This document shows positions 37,551 through 48,205 of a stretch of 64,000 nucleotides of DNA, one piece after another (positions within the stretch are counted from its first letter, which is position 1; every line of letters begins with the position of its first letter). Source of the stretch: Ornithinimicrobium ciconiae (GTDB lineage: Bacteria > Actinomycetota > Actinomycetes > Actinomycetales > Dermatophilaceae); contig NZ_CP041616.1 in assembly GCF_007197575.1 (NCBI RefSeq), positions 3,472,001 to 3,536,000 on the forward strand, written 5' to 3'. A program made the position numbers and the translations under genes. The notes beneath the pieces were generated by a model. That model made no database searches and was not told the origin of the DNA. It saw only the letters and a program-made list of their open reading frames with translations.

Positions 37551-38728
37551 GCGCCCTGGCGCGACCTACGCTGCCGAGGTCGGGCCTGCAGGTCCCGGCG
37601 CCGCTTGGACAGGTCGGTGACCGTATGCCGGGAGCCGCCTCGAGCGGGGACCTCACGGGGCTGCTGTCCCCGGCAGCGCTCACCCCGACCGATGAGCTGC
37701 AGCAGCTCACTCGCGAGCAGGTCGGGGTACTCCAGCATGATGATGTGCCCCGCGTCCTTGACGAAGACGTGCTCGGCGCCGGGGATGGCCTCCACGATCT
37801 CAGTGCTGTGCACGGCCGAGGTCAGCGCATCCTTGTCGCCGTTGAAGACGAGGACCTCCTGCCCCACCATGTTGGCCAGCGCCTCGCGCTTGTCATGGTC
37901 CTCGAGCGTGTGGCTGTAGGCCGACATCACCGTCAGGGGAGTGCCGAAGATCATGTCGGCGGTCAGCCGGACCACTGCTAGGGACACCGGGGAGGCGAAC
38001 GAACCACGGGCCACGAAGAACTCGCGGAGCTCTCGGCCGCCCCGCAGCAGCGAGTCGACGAGCTCCTGGTGCGGTGAGACCCCCTTCAGCACGCTGGGGC
38101 CGACCCGGTTGACCGCTCCCCCGAGCAGCGATCCCAGACCCCAGGTGATCCGGTGCAGACCCCCGGCGCTCGTGCTGATCAGCGCCACGCCCAGGACCCG
38201 GTCACGGAACAGCCCCGGCTCGGCCTCCGCCAGGGCCATGATGGTCATGCCTCCCATCGAGTGCCCGCCGAGGATCAGGTCACCCTCGGGTGCCACGTCC
38301 CGGATGATGCGCGAGAGGTCGACTCCGAGCTGCTCGATGTTGTAGGCCTCGGTGTCGCCCTCACCCGAGTTGCCGTGCCCGCGCAGGTCCCACACGACCA
38401 CGCGGTGACCGGCCTCGATCAGGGCCCGACGCTGATAGACCCAGCACCGCAGGTCGAGTGTGAACCCGTGACACAGGATCACGGTCGGTCCGCTGCCGTC
38501 CCAGTCCGCGGGCTCGTTGATCTCGACGTGCAGGGGCACCCCGTCATCGGCGACCACGACGCGGGTCTCGTCCGGGAGCACCGAGAAGTCCTCCTCGGTG
38601 CCCAGTGCCTCGGCCTGCTTGCGGTCACGCCACAACCGGTCGGCCGCCACCGCGCCGACGGTGGCCAGTCCGGCCGCCGCGACGCCGGCGCCGATGCCGA
38701 GCAGGACATCCGTGCGGGACTTGCTCAC
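37547..38728 (-). CDS. alpha/beta hydrolase
   Basis: 393-residue hydrolase of unknown substrate. An N-terminal hydrophobic segment (LLGIGAGVAAAGLATVGAVA) may be an anchor or signal. The fold includes the oxyanion motif LCHGFTLDLRCW, the nucleophile elbow LGGHSMGGMT, an acid in FNGDKDALT and the His in VKDAGHIIML. The C-terminal 45 residues are Arg/Gln-rich. The same position between alr and tsaE is occupied by an alpha/beta hydrolase in related genomes. It is coupled to both neighbours by 4-nt overlaps. Confidence 0.86.
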   Translation of the reverse strand: MSKSRTDVLLGIGAGVAAAGLATVGAVAADRLWRDRKQAEALGTEEDFSVLPDETRVVVADDGVPLHVEINEPADWDGSGPTVILCHGFTLDLRCWVYQRRALIEAGHRVVVWDLRGHGNSGEGDTEAYNIEQLGVDLSRIIRDVAPEGDLILGGHSMGGMTIMALAEAEPGLFRDRVLGVALISTSAGGLHRITWGLGSLLGGAVNRVGPSVLKGVSPHQELVDSLLRGGRELREFFVARGSFASPVSLAVVRLTADMIFGTPLTVMSAYSHTLEDHDKREALANMVGQEVLVFNGDKDALTSAVHSTEIVEAIPGAEHVFVKDAGHIIMLEYPDLLASELLQLIGRGERCRGQQPREVPARGGSRHTVTDLSKRRRDLQARPRQRRSRQGA

Positions 38729-39972
38729 CAGGTCTCCTGTCCTTGCGGGGGTGTTCCGACATACTCCCGCGGGACCCGGGGTCCAAAACGGGTGACGATC
38801 TCGTAGTTGATGGTGCCGACGGCCTCGGCCCAGTCCTGCGCGGTGGGCTCACCGCGGGTGCCGGGGCCGAAGAGCACGATCTCGTCCCCGGCGGCGACGC
38901 TCAGGTCGCCGACGTCGATGACGAACTGGTCCATGCACACCCGGCCCGCGATCGAGGCGCGTTGCCCGCCCACGAACACCTCGGCCTTGCCGGAGGCGTG
39001 GCGCGGTATGCCGTCCGCGTAGCCGAGCGGGACGTCCACCAGGGTGGTCGGTCCGGTGGTGGTGTAGGTGTGCCCGTAGGAGACGCCCTGACCAGCCCGG
39101 ACCCGCTTGACCACCGAGGCGTGCGCGATCGCGGTCATCGCCGGCACCAGCCCGAAGTCCTCGGAGCTGCCCACCTCGGGGGCCGGGGTGAGCCCATAGA
39201 CCGCCAGGCCGGGCCGGACCAGGTCCCACGCGGCCTCGGGCGTCGTCAGCGTCGCCGCCGAGTTGGACATGTGCCGCACCTCGGGGCGCAGACCAGCCCG
39301 CTCGGCCAGTGCCACGGCGTCGGCGAAGGCCTCCTGCTGGGCCAGGACGGTGGGGTGGTGGGGGGCGTCGGCATACGCGAAGTGGGTGAAAAGCCCAGTG
39401 ACCCGCACAGCTTCCTCCGCCTCCAGGCGTCGGGCCAGGTCCACCAGCTCGGACCAGTCACTGCTCGTGGAGCCCTCGGGGCCGGTCGGGAACACATAGG
39501 CCCCGTTGCGGCCCAGCCCGGTGTCCGCCTTGAGCTGCACCCGAGCGGTCCGTCTGGCCACCCGAGCCGCCGCGGCGACCTCGTCCAGCATCCAGGTCGC
39601 GGACACTCCCAGGTCGATGTCCTGGGTGATCGCCTCGCCGAACCCGGCACCGGGTGCGTGCAGCCAGCACAGCACCGGTGCGCTCACCCCCGCCTCGCGC
39701 AGGCGGATGGCCTCGGTGAGCTGGGCCACCCCCAACCAGGAGGCACCACCCGCCAGTGCTGCTCTGGCGGAGGGGACCAGGCCGTGGCCGTAGGCGTCGG
39801 CCTTGACCACTGCCATCACCCCGGCGCTTCCAGCACGCTCACCGAGCACCCCGACATTGCGGGCGATCGCGGCCAGGTCGACCACGGCCCTGGCCGGGAA
39901 GGGCACCCGGGCACCGGCCGACCCCGTGCCCGCCGGGATCGGGGCGCTGGGACGCTCGATTGCGTGACTCAT
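38725..39972 (-). CDS. alr: alanine racemase
   Basis: PLP enzyme supplying D-alanine for peptidoglycan (415 residues). The PLP lysine is in AVVKADAYGHGLVP. The C-terminal beta domain has the catalytic Tyr in GVSYGHTYTT and the CMDQF motif (AGRVCMDQFVIDVG). It overlaps the alpha/beta hydrolase start as GTGA. In many actinobacteria alr follows nnr directly; here 8.8 kb of leucine and accessory genes lie between. Confidence 0.95.
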   Translation of the reverse strand: MSHAIERPSAPIPAGTGSAGARVPFPARAVVDLAAIARNVGVLGERAGSAGVMAVVKADAYGHGLVPSARAALAGGASWLGVAQLTEAIRLREAGVSAPVLCWLHAPGAGFGEAITQDIDLGVSATWMLDEVAAAARVARRTARVQLKADTGLGRNGAYVFPTGPEGSTSSDWSELVDLARRLEAEEAVRVTGLFTHFAYADAPHHPTVLAQQEAFADAVALAERAGLRPEVRHMSNSAATLTTPEAAWDLVRPGLAVYGLTPAPEVGSSEDFGLVPAMTAIAHASVVKRVRAGQGVSYGHTYTTTGPTTLVDVPLGYADGIPRHASGKAEVFVGGQRASIAGRVCMDQFVIDVGDLSVAAGDEIVLFGPGTRGEPTAQDWAEAVGTINYEIVTRFGPRVPREYVGTPPQGQETW

Positions 39973-40000
39973 CCTGGACAGTGTGCCAGCGGTTGAGCGG

Positions 40001-41212
40001 TTAACCTGACAGACCGGCCTGAACCGCCGCGAGTTGTGTCATCAGACTGGGTCCGGCCAGCCCACCCGCCGCGCCGTCACCGTCGCCCGCCTCGGTGACC
40101 AGGGCCGCGATGCGCTCGCCCAGCTCCGCGGTGGAGGCGCCCATGCCGGCACCGGACAGGGCCGGCAGCCCGGACAGGACCTCAGCGGTGGCGGACTCGA
40201 CCGCCGCAGCGGCCTGGCCCTCACCCAGGCTCGCCAGGCACAGCGCGAGGGACAGCGCGGCTCCTGCGGGGTTGGCCAGGCCCTGACCCTGGATGTCGGG
40301 GGCCGAGCCGTGCACCGGCTCGAACATGCTGGGGGCCGAGCCCTCGATGTTGAGGTTGCCGCTGGCCGCCACCCCAAGGCCGCCCTGCAGGACCGCCCCC
40401 AGGTCGGTGATGATGTCGCCGAACAGGTTGTCGGTGACGACCACGTCAAAGCGCTCGGGCGCGACCGGCAGGTGCATGCACATGGCGTCGACGTGGACGT
40501 AGTCGTGCTCCACGTCCGGGAATCTGGCCGCCACCTCATCGACCACCGCCAGCCACAACGCACCGGCATCGACCAGCACGTTTGTCTTGTGGCACAGGGT
40601 GACTCGTCCACGGCGCTGGGCGGCGAGACGGAAGGCGAAGTCCACGGCGCGGTGCACGGCATACCAGGTGTTGACCGAGCCCTGCGTGGCCACGGCCGCG
40701 GGGGTGCCCCGGTGCACGGTGCTGCCGCCACCGACATAGCTGCCCTCGGAGTTCTCCCGCACAACCACCAGGTCGCAGCGCTGCGGGGTCAGTCCCGCGA
40801 TCGGGGTGGGCACACCGGGATAGAGACGGACGGGGCGCAGGTTGATCGCCTGGCGCAGCTCGGCGCGCAGGGCCAGGATGATGCCCCGCTCCAGGACGCC
40901 GGGGGTCACCTTCGGGCTGCCGATCGCACCAAACAGGATGGCGTCCTGACCCCGCAGCTGCGTGACGGCGTCCGCAGTGAGCAGTTCCCCGGTGCTGAGG
41001 TAGGTGTCGGCTCCGAGCGGCACCTCGGTGCGCTCGGTGGTGAACCCGAACCGGCCCTGCGCCGCGTCCAGGATGCTCAGTGCCGCCTCGGTGACCTCCG
41101 GGCCGATCCCGTCCCCGGGGATCACTCCCAGGCGGTGCGAGCGCACCGTCCCCGACCCTGCGGCTGCGCCCGGCGCGGGTGGCACCGCGGCAGGGTTTGC
41201 TGGCTCCGACAC
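40001..41212 (-). CDS. leuB: 3-isopropylmalate dehydrogenase
   Basis: Oxidatively decarboxylates 3-isopropylmalate in Leu synthesis (403 residues). LGVIPGDGIGPEVTEAAL, the substrate-binding Arg region ALRAELRQAINLRPVRLYPG, HKTNVL and FGDIITDLGAVLQGG are diagnostic. It is longer than usual (about 340-360) because of an N-terminal Pro/Ala extension and a C-terminal tail. The GTG start has AGGAGG about 6 nt before it. It is transcribed opposite to leuCD and leuA. Confidence 0.95.
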   Translation of the reverse strand: MSEPANPAAVPPAPGAAAGSGTVRSHRLGVIPGDGIGPEVTEAALSILDAAQGRFGFTTERTEVPLGADTYLSTGELLTADAVTQLRGQDAILFGAIGSPKVTPGVLERGIILALRAELRQAINLRPVRLYPGVPTPIAGLTPQRCDLVVVRENSEGSYVGGGSTVHRGTPAAVATQGSVNTWYAVHRAVDFAFRLAAQRRGRVTLCHKTNVLVDAGALWLAVVDEVAARFPDVEHDYVHVDAMCMHLPVAPERFDVVVTDNLFGDIITDLGAVLQGGLGVAASGNLNIEGSAPSMFEPVHGSAPDIQGQGLANPAGAALSLALCLASLGEGQAAAAVESATAEVLSGLPALSGAGMGASTAELGERIAALVTEAGDGDGAAGGLAGPSLMTQLAAVQAGLSG

Positions 41213-41276
41213 GTTCGACCTCCTGGGGGCGCTGGCTGGTGCGCGTCAGTCTGCACCATGGCCGCCGCCAGGCCGC

Positions 41277-41326
41277 ACCGACCCGTGCACCGCGACGGAC
41301 AACCGACCCGTGCACCACGACGGACA
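41277..41326. repeat. 25-bp tandem repeat between leuB and the M15 peptidase
   Basis: Two units, accgacccgtgcaccgcgac plus ggaca, at 41277-41301 and 41302-41326, with one mismatch. They lie 16 bp beyond the peptidase stop codon. Confidence 0.85.
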
Positions 41327-41342
41327 AGGGCACCAGCGCGCC

Positions 41343-42251
41343 TCACTCAGGGTCGATCTCGTCGGTCTCGTCGGTCTGCGGGAGCGGCTCCTCCAGGCCC
41401 AGCAGTTCGGCGTCGCTCGGGCCCTGGTCCGGCAGGGTCGGACCACCGGCGATGTCCGGGCCGTCCAGACCCGCCGCGCGGCGGGTCTGGGGTCCGACGC
41501 GCCCGTCGACCGTCAGGCCGTTGGCGTCCTGGAAGCCCTCGACCGCGCCGTGGGTCCTGCGGCCGGCGTCTCCATCGACGGTCCCCACCCCGAAGCCGGC
41601 GTCAGCAAGAAAGTGCTGGAACCGGGCCACGTCGTGCCCGAAGGCGTTGCGGAACCAGACGTCGGAGGTCGCCGAACGCCCCACCTCGTCCTCGAAGCGC
41701 CGGGCCGCGGCGGCAATCCGGTCCTCGCTGACGCCGGGCGCGATCTCCAGGTGCATGCCGTCCCGCTTGCCCCGTGCAAAGTCCAGCCCCGAGCGTCCGA
41801 TGCTCTTGCCGTCGGCGTCCCGCGCGGAGGCGGCGATGGCTCGGACGGCGTCGCGCTGCGCCTGGGTGAAGCCGTCGCGGTATTTCCCGGCCGGGGTCGT
41901 CGCCTCATAGGGGTGCAGGTGTCCGTTGATGTCGATCGCCGACCCGGATCGGTGGTTGCTCTGGTTGCCAGTGCCGACCTTGGTGCCCGGTGGCCGGTAG
42001 GAGTGGATGCCGATCAGGTCGAACGCACCGGACTTGGTCCGCGAATGGCGCTCGCGGGGGCGGTGCCAGTTGTCCCGGTGGGACCGGGCGATCGGCTCAA
42101 TCTCGGCGTGCCACCGCCGTGCCCACGCCTCCAGGATCACTGCGGCCGGGCGCGAGCGCACATAGACCACCTTCCACCCCGGTGCAGTGAAGCTGAACCC
42201 GGGGTAGTCGCCCAGCACGGCCAAACCGTTGAACGAGGTGGCAACAGCCAT
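41343..42251 (-). CDS. endolysin-like M15 peptidase with peptidoglycan-binding domain
   Basis: 302 residues from the ATG at 42251 with GGGAG 7 nt upstream. The metallopeptidase M15-like core spans about residues 40-180, with NHRSGSAIDINGHLHPY (His and Asp zinc ligands) and GKRDGMHLEI (the last His ligand). A PG_binding_1-type domain follows (about 195-265, FQHFLADAGFGVGTVDGDAG and VDGRVGPQTRRAAG) and then an acidic tail. There is no signal peptide, unlike house-keeping carboxypeptidases, which suggests a phage-endolysin origin. It is divergent from leuC, where an IclR-type leucine regulator often lies. Confidence 0.82.
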   Translation of the reverse strand: MAVATSFNGLAVLGDYPGFSFTAPGWKVVYVRSRPAAVILEAWARRWHAEIEPIARSHRDNWHRPRERHSRTKSGAFDLIGIHSYRPPGTKVGTGNQSNHRSGSAIDINGHLHPYEATTPAGKYRDGFTQAQRDAVRAIAASARDADGKSIGRSGLDFARGKRDGMHLEIAPGVSEDRIAAAARRFEDEVGRSATSDVWFRNAFGHDVARFQHFLADAGFGVGTVDGDAGRRTHGAVEGFQDANGLTVDGRVGPQTRRAAGLDGPDIAGGPTLPDQGPSDAELLGLEEPLPQTDETDEIDPE

Positions 42252-42280
42252 GACGCGCTCCCATCGGCAGACTGACCAGA

Positions 42281-42315
42281 CCGCTTTCCGCAACGGAAAG
42301 CGGCACGACTACAGT
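42281..42315 (+). promoter_or_regulatory. leuCD operator and promoter
   Basis: A perfect palindrome ccgctttccg-caa-cggaaagcgg (42281-42303) precedes a -10-like TACAGT at 42310-42315. The palindrome would cover the -35 region, so binding should block or tune leuCD transcription. IclR-type LtbR/NdgR proteins control leuCD in other actinobacteria; whether this is their site is inference. Confidence 0.62.
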
Positions 42316-42376
42316 GTCCCGCAACCAGGAGGACACCAACAGGGGTGCCACCACAACAGTTCGCGGAGGAGGAGCA

Positions 42377-43846
42377 ATGGGACACACGCTGGCCGAAAAG
42401 GTCTGGCGCTCGCACGTGGTGCGACAGGCGGAGGGTGAACCAGACCTTCTCTACATCGACCTGCACCTGGTGCACGAGGTGACCTCCCCGCAGGCTTTCG
42501 AGGGACTCAAGGTAGCCGGCCGCACGGTGCGCCGTCCCGACCTGACGGTCGCCACCGAGGACCACAACGTCCCGACGACGCCCGGACCGGTGCTGGACCT
42601 GATCAGCAAGACCCAGCTGGAGGCGCTGACCGCCAACTGCGCGGAGTTCGGCATCGTGCACCACAGGCGCGGCCGCCTGGGCCAGGGCATCGTGCACGTG
42701 ATCGGTCCGGAGCTTGGCCTGACCCAGCCCGGGATGACGATCGTCTGTGGTGACAGCCACACCTCCACCCACGGTGCCTTCGGCGCACTGGCGTTCGGCA
42801 TCGGCACCTCCGAGGTGGAGCACGTCCTGGCCACCCAGACGCTGCCACTCAAGCCGTTCAAGACGATGGCGATCAACATCGAGGGCGCGTTGGCGCCGGG
42901 GGCGAGCGCCAAGGACATCATCCTGGCGGTGATCAACAAGATCGGCACCGGTGGCGGACAGGGTTATGTGCTCGAGTACCGCGGCGAGGCGATCGAGGGC
43001 CTGTCCATGGAGGGCCGCATGACGATCTGCAATATGTCGATCGAGGCTGGCGCCCGTGCCGGCATGATCGCTCCGGACGAGACGACCTTCGACTACGTCA
43101 AGGGCCGCGCGCACGCCCCGACCGGCGCTGACTGGGATGCTGCAGTTGAGGCCTGGCGCCAGCTGCGCACCGACGACGACGCGGTCTTCGACGAGGAGAT
43201 CACGATCGACGCGACCACGTTGACTCCCTATGTCACGTGGGGCACCAACCCCGGTCAGTCCGTGACGCTGGACGATGTCGTGCCGGACCCTGCCGCTCTC
43301 GGCGACGAGGACGCCCGGGGCAACGCACAGCGCGCCCTGGAATACATGGACCTGACCCCTGGCACGCCGATGCGGGAGATCACCGTCGACGCCGTCTTCC
43401 TGGGCTCGTGCACCAACGGTCGGATCGAGGACCTGCGGTTGGCCGCGGACGTGCTGCGCGGGCGCACGATCGCCGACAGCCTGCGGATGATGGTGGTGCC
43501 CGGCTCGCACGCGGTGAAGCTGCAGGCCGAGGCCGAGGGACTCGACGCGGTGTTCACCGATGCCGGCGCCGAGTGGCGGCTGGCCGGCTGCTCGATGTGC
43601 CTGGGCATGAACCCCGACCAGCTGGCTCCCCAGGAGCGCTGCGCCTCCACCTCCAACCGCAACTTCGAGGGACGGCAGGGCGCCCGCTCGCGCACCCACC
43701 TGGTCTCCCCCGCCGTCGCCGCGGCCACTGCCGTCGCCGGTCACCTCTCTTCCCCGGCCGACCTGCCCCCCGCGGACCCGGCCGGGCCGACGGACGCCAC
43801 GGGGCGGCATACGTCCGCCGCGGCGACGCAGGAGGTGTCGGCCTGA
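42377..43846 (+). CDS. leuC: 3-isopropylmalate dehydratase large subunit
   Basis: Iron-sulfur (4Fe-4S) isomerase of Leu synthesis (489 residues). The ATG at 42377 has GGAGGAG 3-4 nt away; the frame is open upstream without a better start. Cluster cysteines lie in [14 protein letters not shown] and in [13 protein letters not shown]. The motif [20 protein letters not shown] and [12 protein letters not shown] are family signatures. The C-terminus is extended by a Pro/Ala-rich stretch. It overlaps leuD by one base (TGATG). Confidence 0.97.
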   Translation: MGHTLAEKVWRSHVVRQAEGEPDLLYIDLHLVHEVTSPQAFEGLKVAGRTVRRPDLTVATEDHNVPTTPGPVLDLISKTQLEALTANCAEFGIVHHRRGRLGQGIVHVIGPELGLTQPGMTIVCGDSHTSTHGAFGALAFGIGTSEVEHVLATQTLPLKPFKTMAINIEGALAPGASAKDIILAVINKIGTGGGQGYVLEYRGEAIEGLSMEGRMTICNMSIEAGARAGMIAPDETTFDYVKGRAHAPTGADWDAAVEAWRQLRTDDDAVFDEEITIDATTLTPYVTWGTNPGQSVTLDDVVPDPAALGDEDARGNAQRALEYMDLTPGTPMREITVDAVFLGSCTNGRIEDLRLAADVLRGRTIADSLRMMVVPGSHAVKLQAEAEGLDAVFTDAGAEWRLAGCSMCLGMNPDQLAPQERCASTSNRNFEGRQGARSRTHLVSPAVAAATAVAGHLSSPADLPPADPAGPTDATGRHTSAAATQEVSA

Positions 43847-44445
43847 TGGAGAAGTTCACCACCCACACGGGCATCGGCGTCCCACTGCGTCGCAGCAATG
43901 TCGACACCGACCAGATCATCCCCGCCCACTGGCTCAAGCGGGTCGCCCGGACCGGCTTCGAGGACGGCCTGTTCAGCCGGTGGCGCGAGGATCCTTCCTT
44001 CGTGCTCAACCAGGAGGCGTATGCCGGCGGCTCGGTCCTGGTCACCGGCCCCGACTTCGGCACCGGGTCCAGCCGCGAGCACGCCGTCTGGGCGCTGCAG
44101 CAGTACGGCTTCCGGGTCGTCATCTCCTCCCGGTTCGGCGACATCTTCCGGGGCAACAGCGGCAAGGGTGGCCTGCTCACCGCCCAGGTCGCCCAGCCTG
44201 ACGTCGAGCTCATCCTGAAATATCTGGAGAATGAGACCGGCGCCACGGTGACCGTCGACCTGGAGGCACGCACCGTCGTCGCCGGCGACATCACGGCCCC
44301 CTTCGAGGTCGACGACTATGTCGCGTGGCGCCTGCTCAACGGGCTGGACGACATCTCCCTGACGCTCCAGCACGAGGACGAGATCACAGCCTTTGAGGCG
44401 GGTCGGCCGCCCTACAAGCCGGTCGTGACCTCCGCGACCGACTGA
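43846..44445 (+). CDS. leuD: 3-isopropylmalate dehydratase small subunit
   Basis: Swivel domain of isopropylmalate isomerase (199 residues), forming a heterodimer with LeuC. Motifs are [19 protein letters not shown] and [21 protein letters not shown]. Its ATG shares the A of the leuC TGA, so the two subunits are translated in a coupled way. The gene is followed by a C-rich minisatellite and a hairpin element. Confidence 0.97.
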   Translation: MEKFTTHTGIGVPLRRSNVDTDQIIPAHWLKRVARTGFEDGLFSRWREDPSFVLNQEAYAGGSVLVTGPDFGTGSSREHAVWALQQYGFRVVISSRFGDIFRGNSGKGGLLTAQVAQPDVELILKYLENETGATVTVDLEARTVVAGDITAPFEVDDYVAWRLLNGLDDISLTLQHEDEITAFEAGRPPYKPVVTSATD

Positions 44446-44481
44446 CGGCAACTCGCCCGACTGGCGCAGGTTTCCAGTTGG

Positions 44482-44575
44482 CCCACGCCCCAACCGGCCC
44501 ACGCCCAACCGGCCCACGCCCCAACCGGCCCACGCCCCAACCGGCCAACGCCCAACCGGCCCACGCCCCAACCGG
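44482..44575 (+). repeat. C-rich 15/16-bp minisatellite after leuD
   Basis: Six units of cccacgccccaaccgg or its 15-bp form cccacgcccaaccgg, head to tail, covering 94 bp. On the leuD-sense strand the array is very rich in C and poor in G and T, the composition expected of a Rho utilisation site, so it may help end leuCD transcription. Confidence 0.9.
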
Positions 44576-44637
44576 TGCAAGTGGTTGGATCCTTCACGCG
44601 TGTTCTCGCACATCGCGTGAAGGATCCATGCACTTGC
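44576..44637. repeat. hairpin element H1 (TTCACGCG family) downstream of leuD and the DUF559 gene
   Basis: Perfect 14-bp arms ggatccttcacgcg (44587-44600) and cgcgtgaaggatcc (44614-44627) with a 13-nt loop, flanked by caagtg/cacttg outer arms. A related element (H2) is at 45768-45825. H1 lies between convergent leuD and DUF559 genes and could also act as a terminator. Confidence 0.85.
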
Positions 44638-44685
44638 GAAGTGGTCCGGCGACACACCCACCGAGCGTGCCGGTCACTCGCACCG

Positions 44686-45651
44686 TCACGCGGATCTGGC
44701 GCCAGTGTCCTTGCCGCTGGGCCGCTCTGGGAAGTGGCGTCGCCACTCGTCGCTCAACTGGCCGACGCCCAGGCCACGCTGCCGAAAGATGTGAGCGAGC
44801 CGTTGGACCGTGAGCCCGGGCGTGGCATAGACGTCCTTGCTGACCAGAGTGACAATGCGCCACTGGTCATTCTCAAAGGTCTCGCGTCGACCGAGGTCGG
44901 CCTCCCACTGCTCCTGGCGCTCGACGTGATGGCGCCCGTCATACTCGACGGCCGTCTTCGTCGGTCGGTCGCCCGCGTCCAGTCGCCTGAGCAGTTGGCC
45001 GTCCGTGCCGTAGAACCGGATGTCGGTCTCGAGTTCAGGAAGTCCGCTCAGGACTCGCAGCAGCCGACAGCGGGTCTCCATGGGTGAGTCGACACCCGCT
45101 CTGACCAACGCTGCAGCACGTCGCGCTGGATGGACCCCGCGCCCGGTGGCTTCCTCCATCGCTGCCACGAGTCGTTCGGGCGCCGTGCGTCCGCGCCGCA
45201 CAAGCGAGTCGCCGAGCACAACGAGATCGACGAGCGACAGGTGAGTTGCGAGGTCGAGAAGCAGATCCTCTGGGGTCGTAATCGGCAGGCCGCGAAACCG
45301 GACCGGCTCACGTCGAGACTGGTGGACCACGACCTCTCGATGTCGCGAACGGCGCCGCCCGGGAGCGACGCTGGCATGGAGCACTGGCACATCCGGCACG
45401 ACCGCTCCGTAGAGTCTGGCAGCCGTGTGATGGGACAAGAAGGCGTGCTTTCCCGCGACCAGAAGTGCAGCGCCCGCCTCGGCACGAGCGGCGGCCGACT
45501 GTGCTGAAAACCGGCTCGTGCCGAGTGCATCAGCGGCGACATACACGCCCGAAACCAGACGTCGGTAGTCCTTGCCCTCCAGCGCCCGCTGCGAAATGCC
45601 CTCATCTCGGGCCTGACGCCAGGTGAAGGGAAGTTGCACATCCAGAGCCAT
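44686..45651 (-). CDS. DUF559-type endonuclease-domain protein with AbiEi-like N-terminus
   Basis: 321 residues from the ATG at 45651; a GTG 48 bp upstream is possible. The N-terminal part (FTWRQARDEGISQRALEGKD, RRLVSGVYVA) resembles the winged-helix start of AbiEi-like antitoxin/DUF559 proteins. The C-terminal part has the Vsr/PD-(D/E)XK-like pattern KTAVEYDGRHHVERQEQWEADLGRR, with Glu and Asp plausible metal ligands. Many actinobacteria carry multiple such genes; function is not established. It is flanked on both sides by related hairpin elements and minisatellites, suggestive of an acquired cassette. Confidence 0.78.
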   Translation of the reverse strand: MALDVQLPFTWRQARDEGISQRALEGKDYRRLVSGVYVAADALGTSRFSAQSAAARAEAGAALLVAGKHAFLSHHTAARLYGAVVPDVPVLHASVAPGRRRSRHREVVVHQSRREPVRFRGLPITTPEDLLLDLATHLSLVDLVVLGDSLVRRGRTAPERLVAAMEEATGRGVHPARRAAALVRAGVDSPMETRCRLLRVLSGLPELETDIRFYGTDGQLLRRLDAGDRPTKTAVEYDGRHHVERQEQWEADLGRRETFENDQWRIVTLVSKDVYATPGLTVQRLAHIFRQRGLGVGQLSDEWRRHFPERPSGKDTGARSA

Positions 45652-45767
45652 GGCCCGCACGATCTCGCACCTGCGCCGGGACCGGGCGACTTTATCCACA
45701 TGGCCCTGCTGACCTGCGAGATCTCCTGACCTCTAGCAGCGAGCACGCCAACGCTCGTCGCGAGGTT

Positions 45768-45825
45768 CACGTGCACGCGTCGTTCACGCGAGATCTCGAA
45801 ATCGCGTGAATCATGCATGCACGTG
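45768..45825. repeat. hairpin element H2 (TTCACGCG family) upstream of the DUF559 gene
   Basis: 24-bp imperfect arms (45768-45791 and 45802-45825, four mismatches) with a 10-nt loop. The inner stem ttcacgcga/tcgcgtgaa and the loop tct-cg pattern match element H1 on the other side of the gene. Confidence 0.82.
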
Positions 45826-45846
45826 GACGCCCGAGGTGAAGCAGAC

Positions 45847-46036
45847 GGTGGAGGTGAGGCGGCAGTGGGCAGTAGGCGACGCAGCGGGCGGTGGAGGTGA
45901 GGCGGCAGCGGGCAGTAGGTGAGGCTGCCGGGGCGGTGGAGGTGAGGCGGCAGTGGGCAGTAGGTGAGGCGGCGGTAGGTGCGGCGACGCAGCGGGCGGT
46001 GGAGGTGAGGCGGCGGTAGGTGCGGCGACGCTGGCG
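45847..46036. repeat. G-rich minisatellite upstream of leuA
   Basis: Four copies of ggtggaggtgaggcggc start at 45847, 45890, 45935 and 45998, separated by variable blocks made of gcagtgggcagtagg and gcgacgcagcgggc. The array is about 190 bp long and lies between hairpin H2 and the leuA promoter. No coding frame is supported. Confidence 0.85.
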
Positions 46037-46060
46037 GCAGTCGGCACGCGAGGAGGCCAC

Positions 46061-46091
46061 TTGACGCGACGTCAGGCGAATCGGCTACAGT
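46061..46091 (+). promoter_or_regulatory. leuA promoter
   Basis: TTGACG (46061-46066) and TACAGT (46086-46091) are 19 bp apart (18 if TGACGC is used). The predicted start site falls at or within a few bases of the leader-peptide ATG at 46100, so the leader mRNA is probably leaderless. The same -10 sequence TACAGT occurs before leuC. Confidence 0.65.
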
Positions 46092-46099
46092 CGTCCTCA

Positions 46100-46125
46100 A
46101 TGGCACGCATGCTCCTCCTCAGTCG

Positions 46126-46144
<19 letters not shown>
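46100..46144 (+). CDS. leuA leader peptide (leucine attenuator peptide)
   Basis: Fourteen-codon frame MARMLLLSRRSETF with three consecutive Leu codons (CTC CTC CTC, 46112-46120) and a TAG stop, 66 nt upstream of leuA. Consecutive Leu codons in a short frame before leuA are the hallmark of ribosome-mediated attenuation, known upstream of actinobacterial leuA. The predicted promoter places the ATG at the 5' end of the RNA. Confidence 0.78.
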
Positions 46145-48091
<1,947 letters not shown>

Positions 48092-48205
48092 GCGGGGTCG
48101 GTGGTGGCGCGAGCCCCCGCCCCAGGACCGGGCCGACCGTGCTGTCCCTGATGACCCCGCGCGTCACACCGCCCAGCCAGGCGGCTCTGGCGCGCTGAGC
48201 AGAGG

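Noticed and set aside
45130..45507. 125-residue plus-strand frame
   Set aside because: Antisense to the DUF559 gene; no independent signals.
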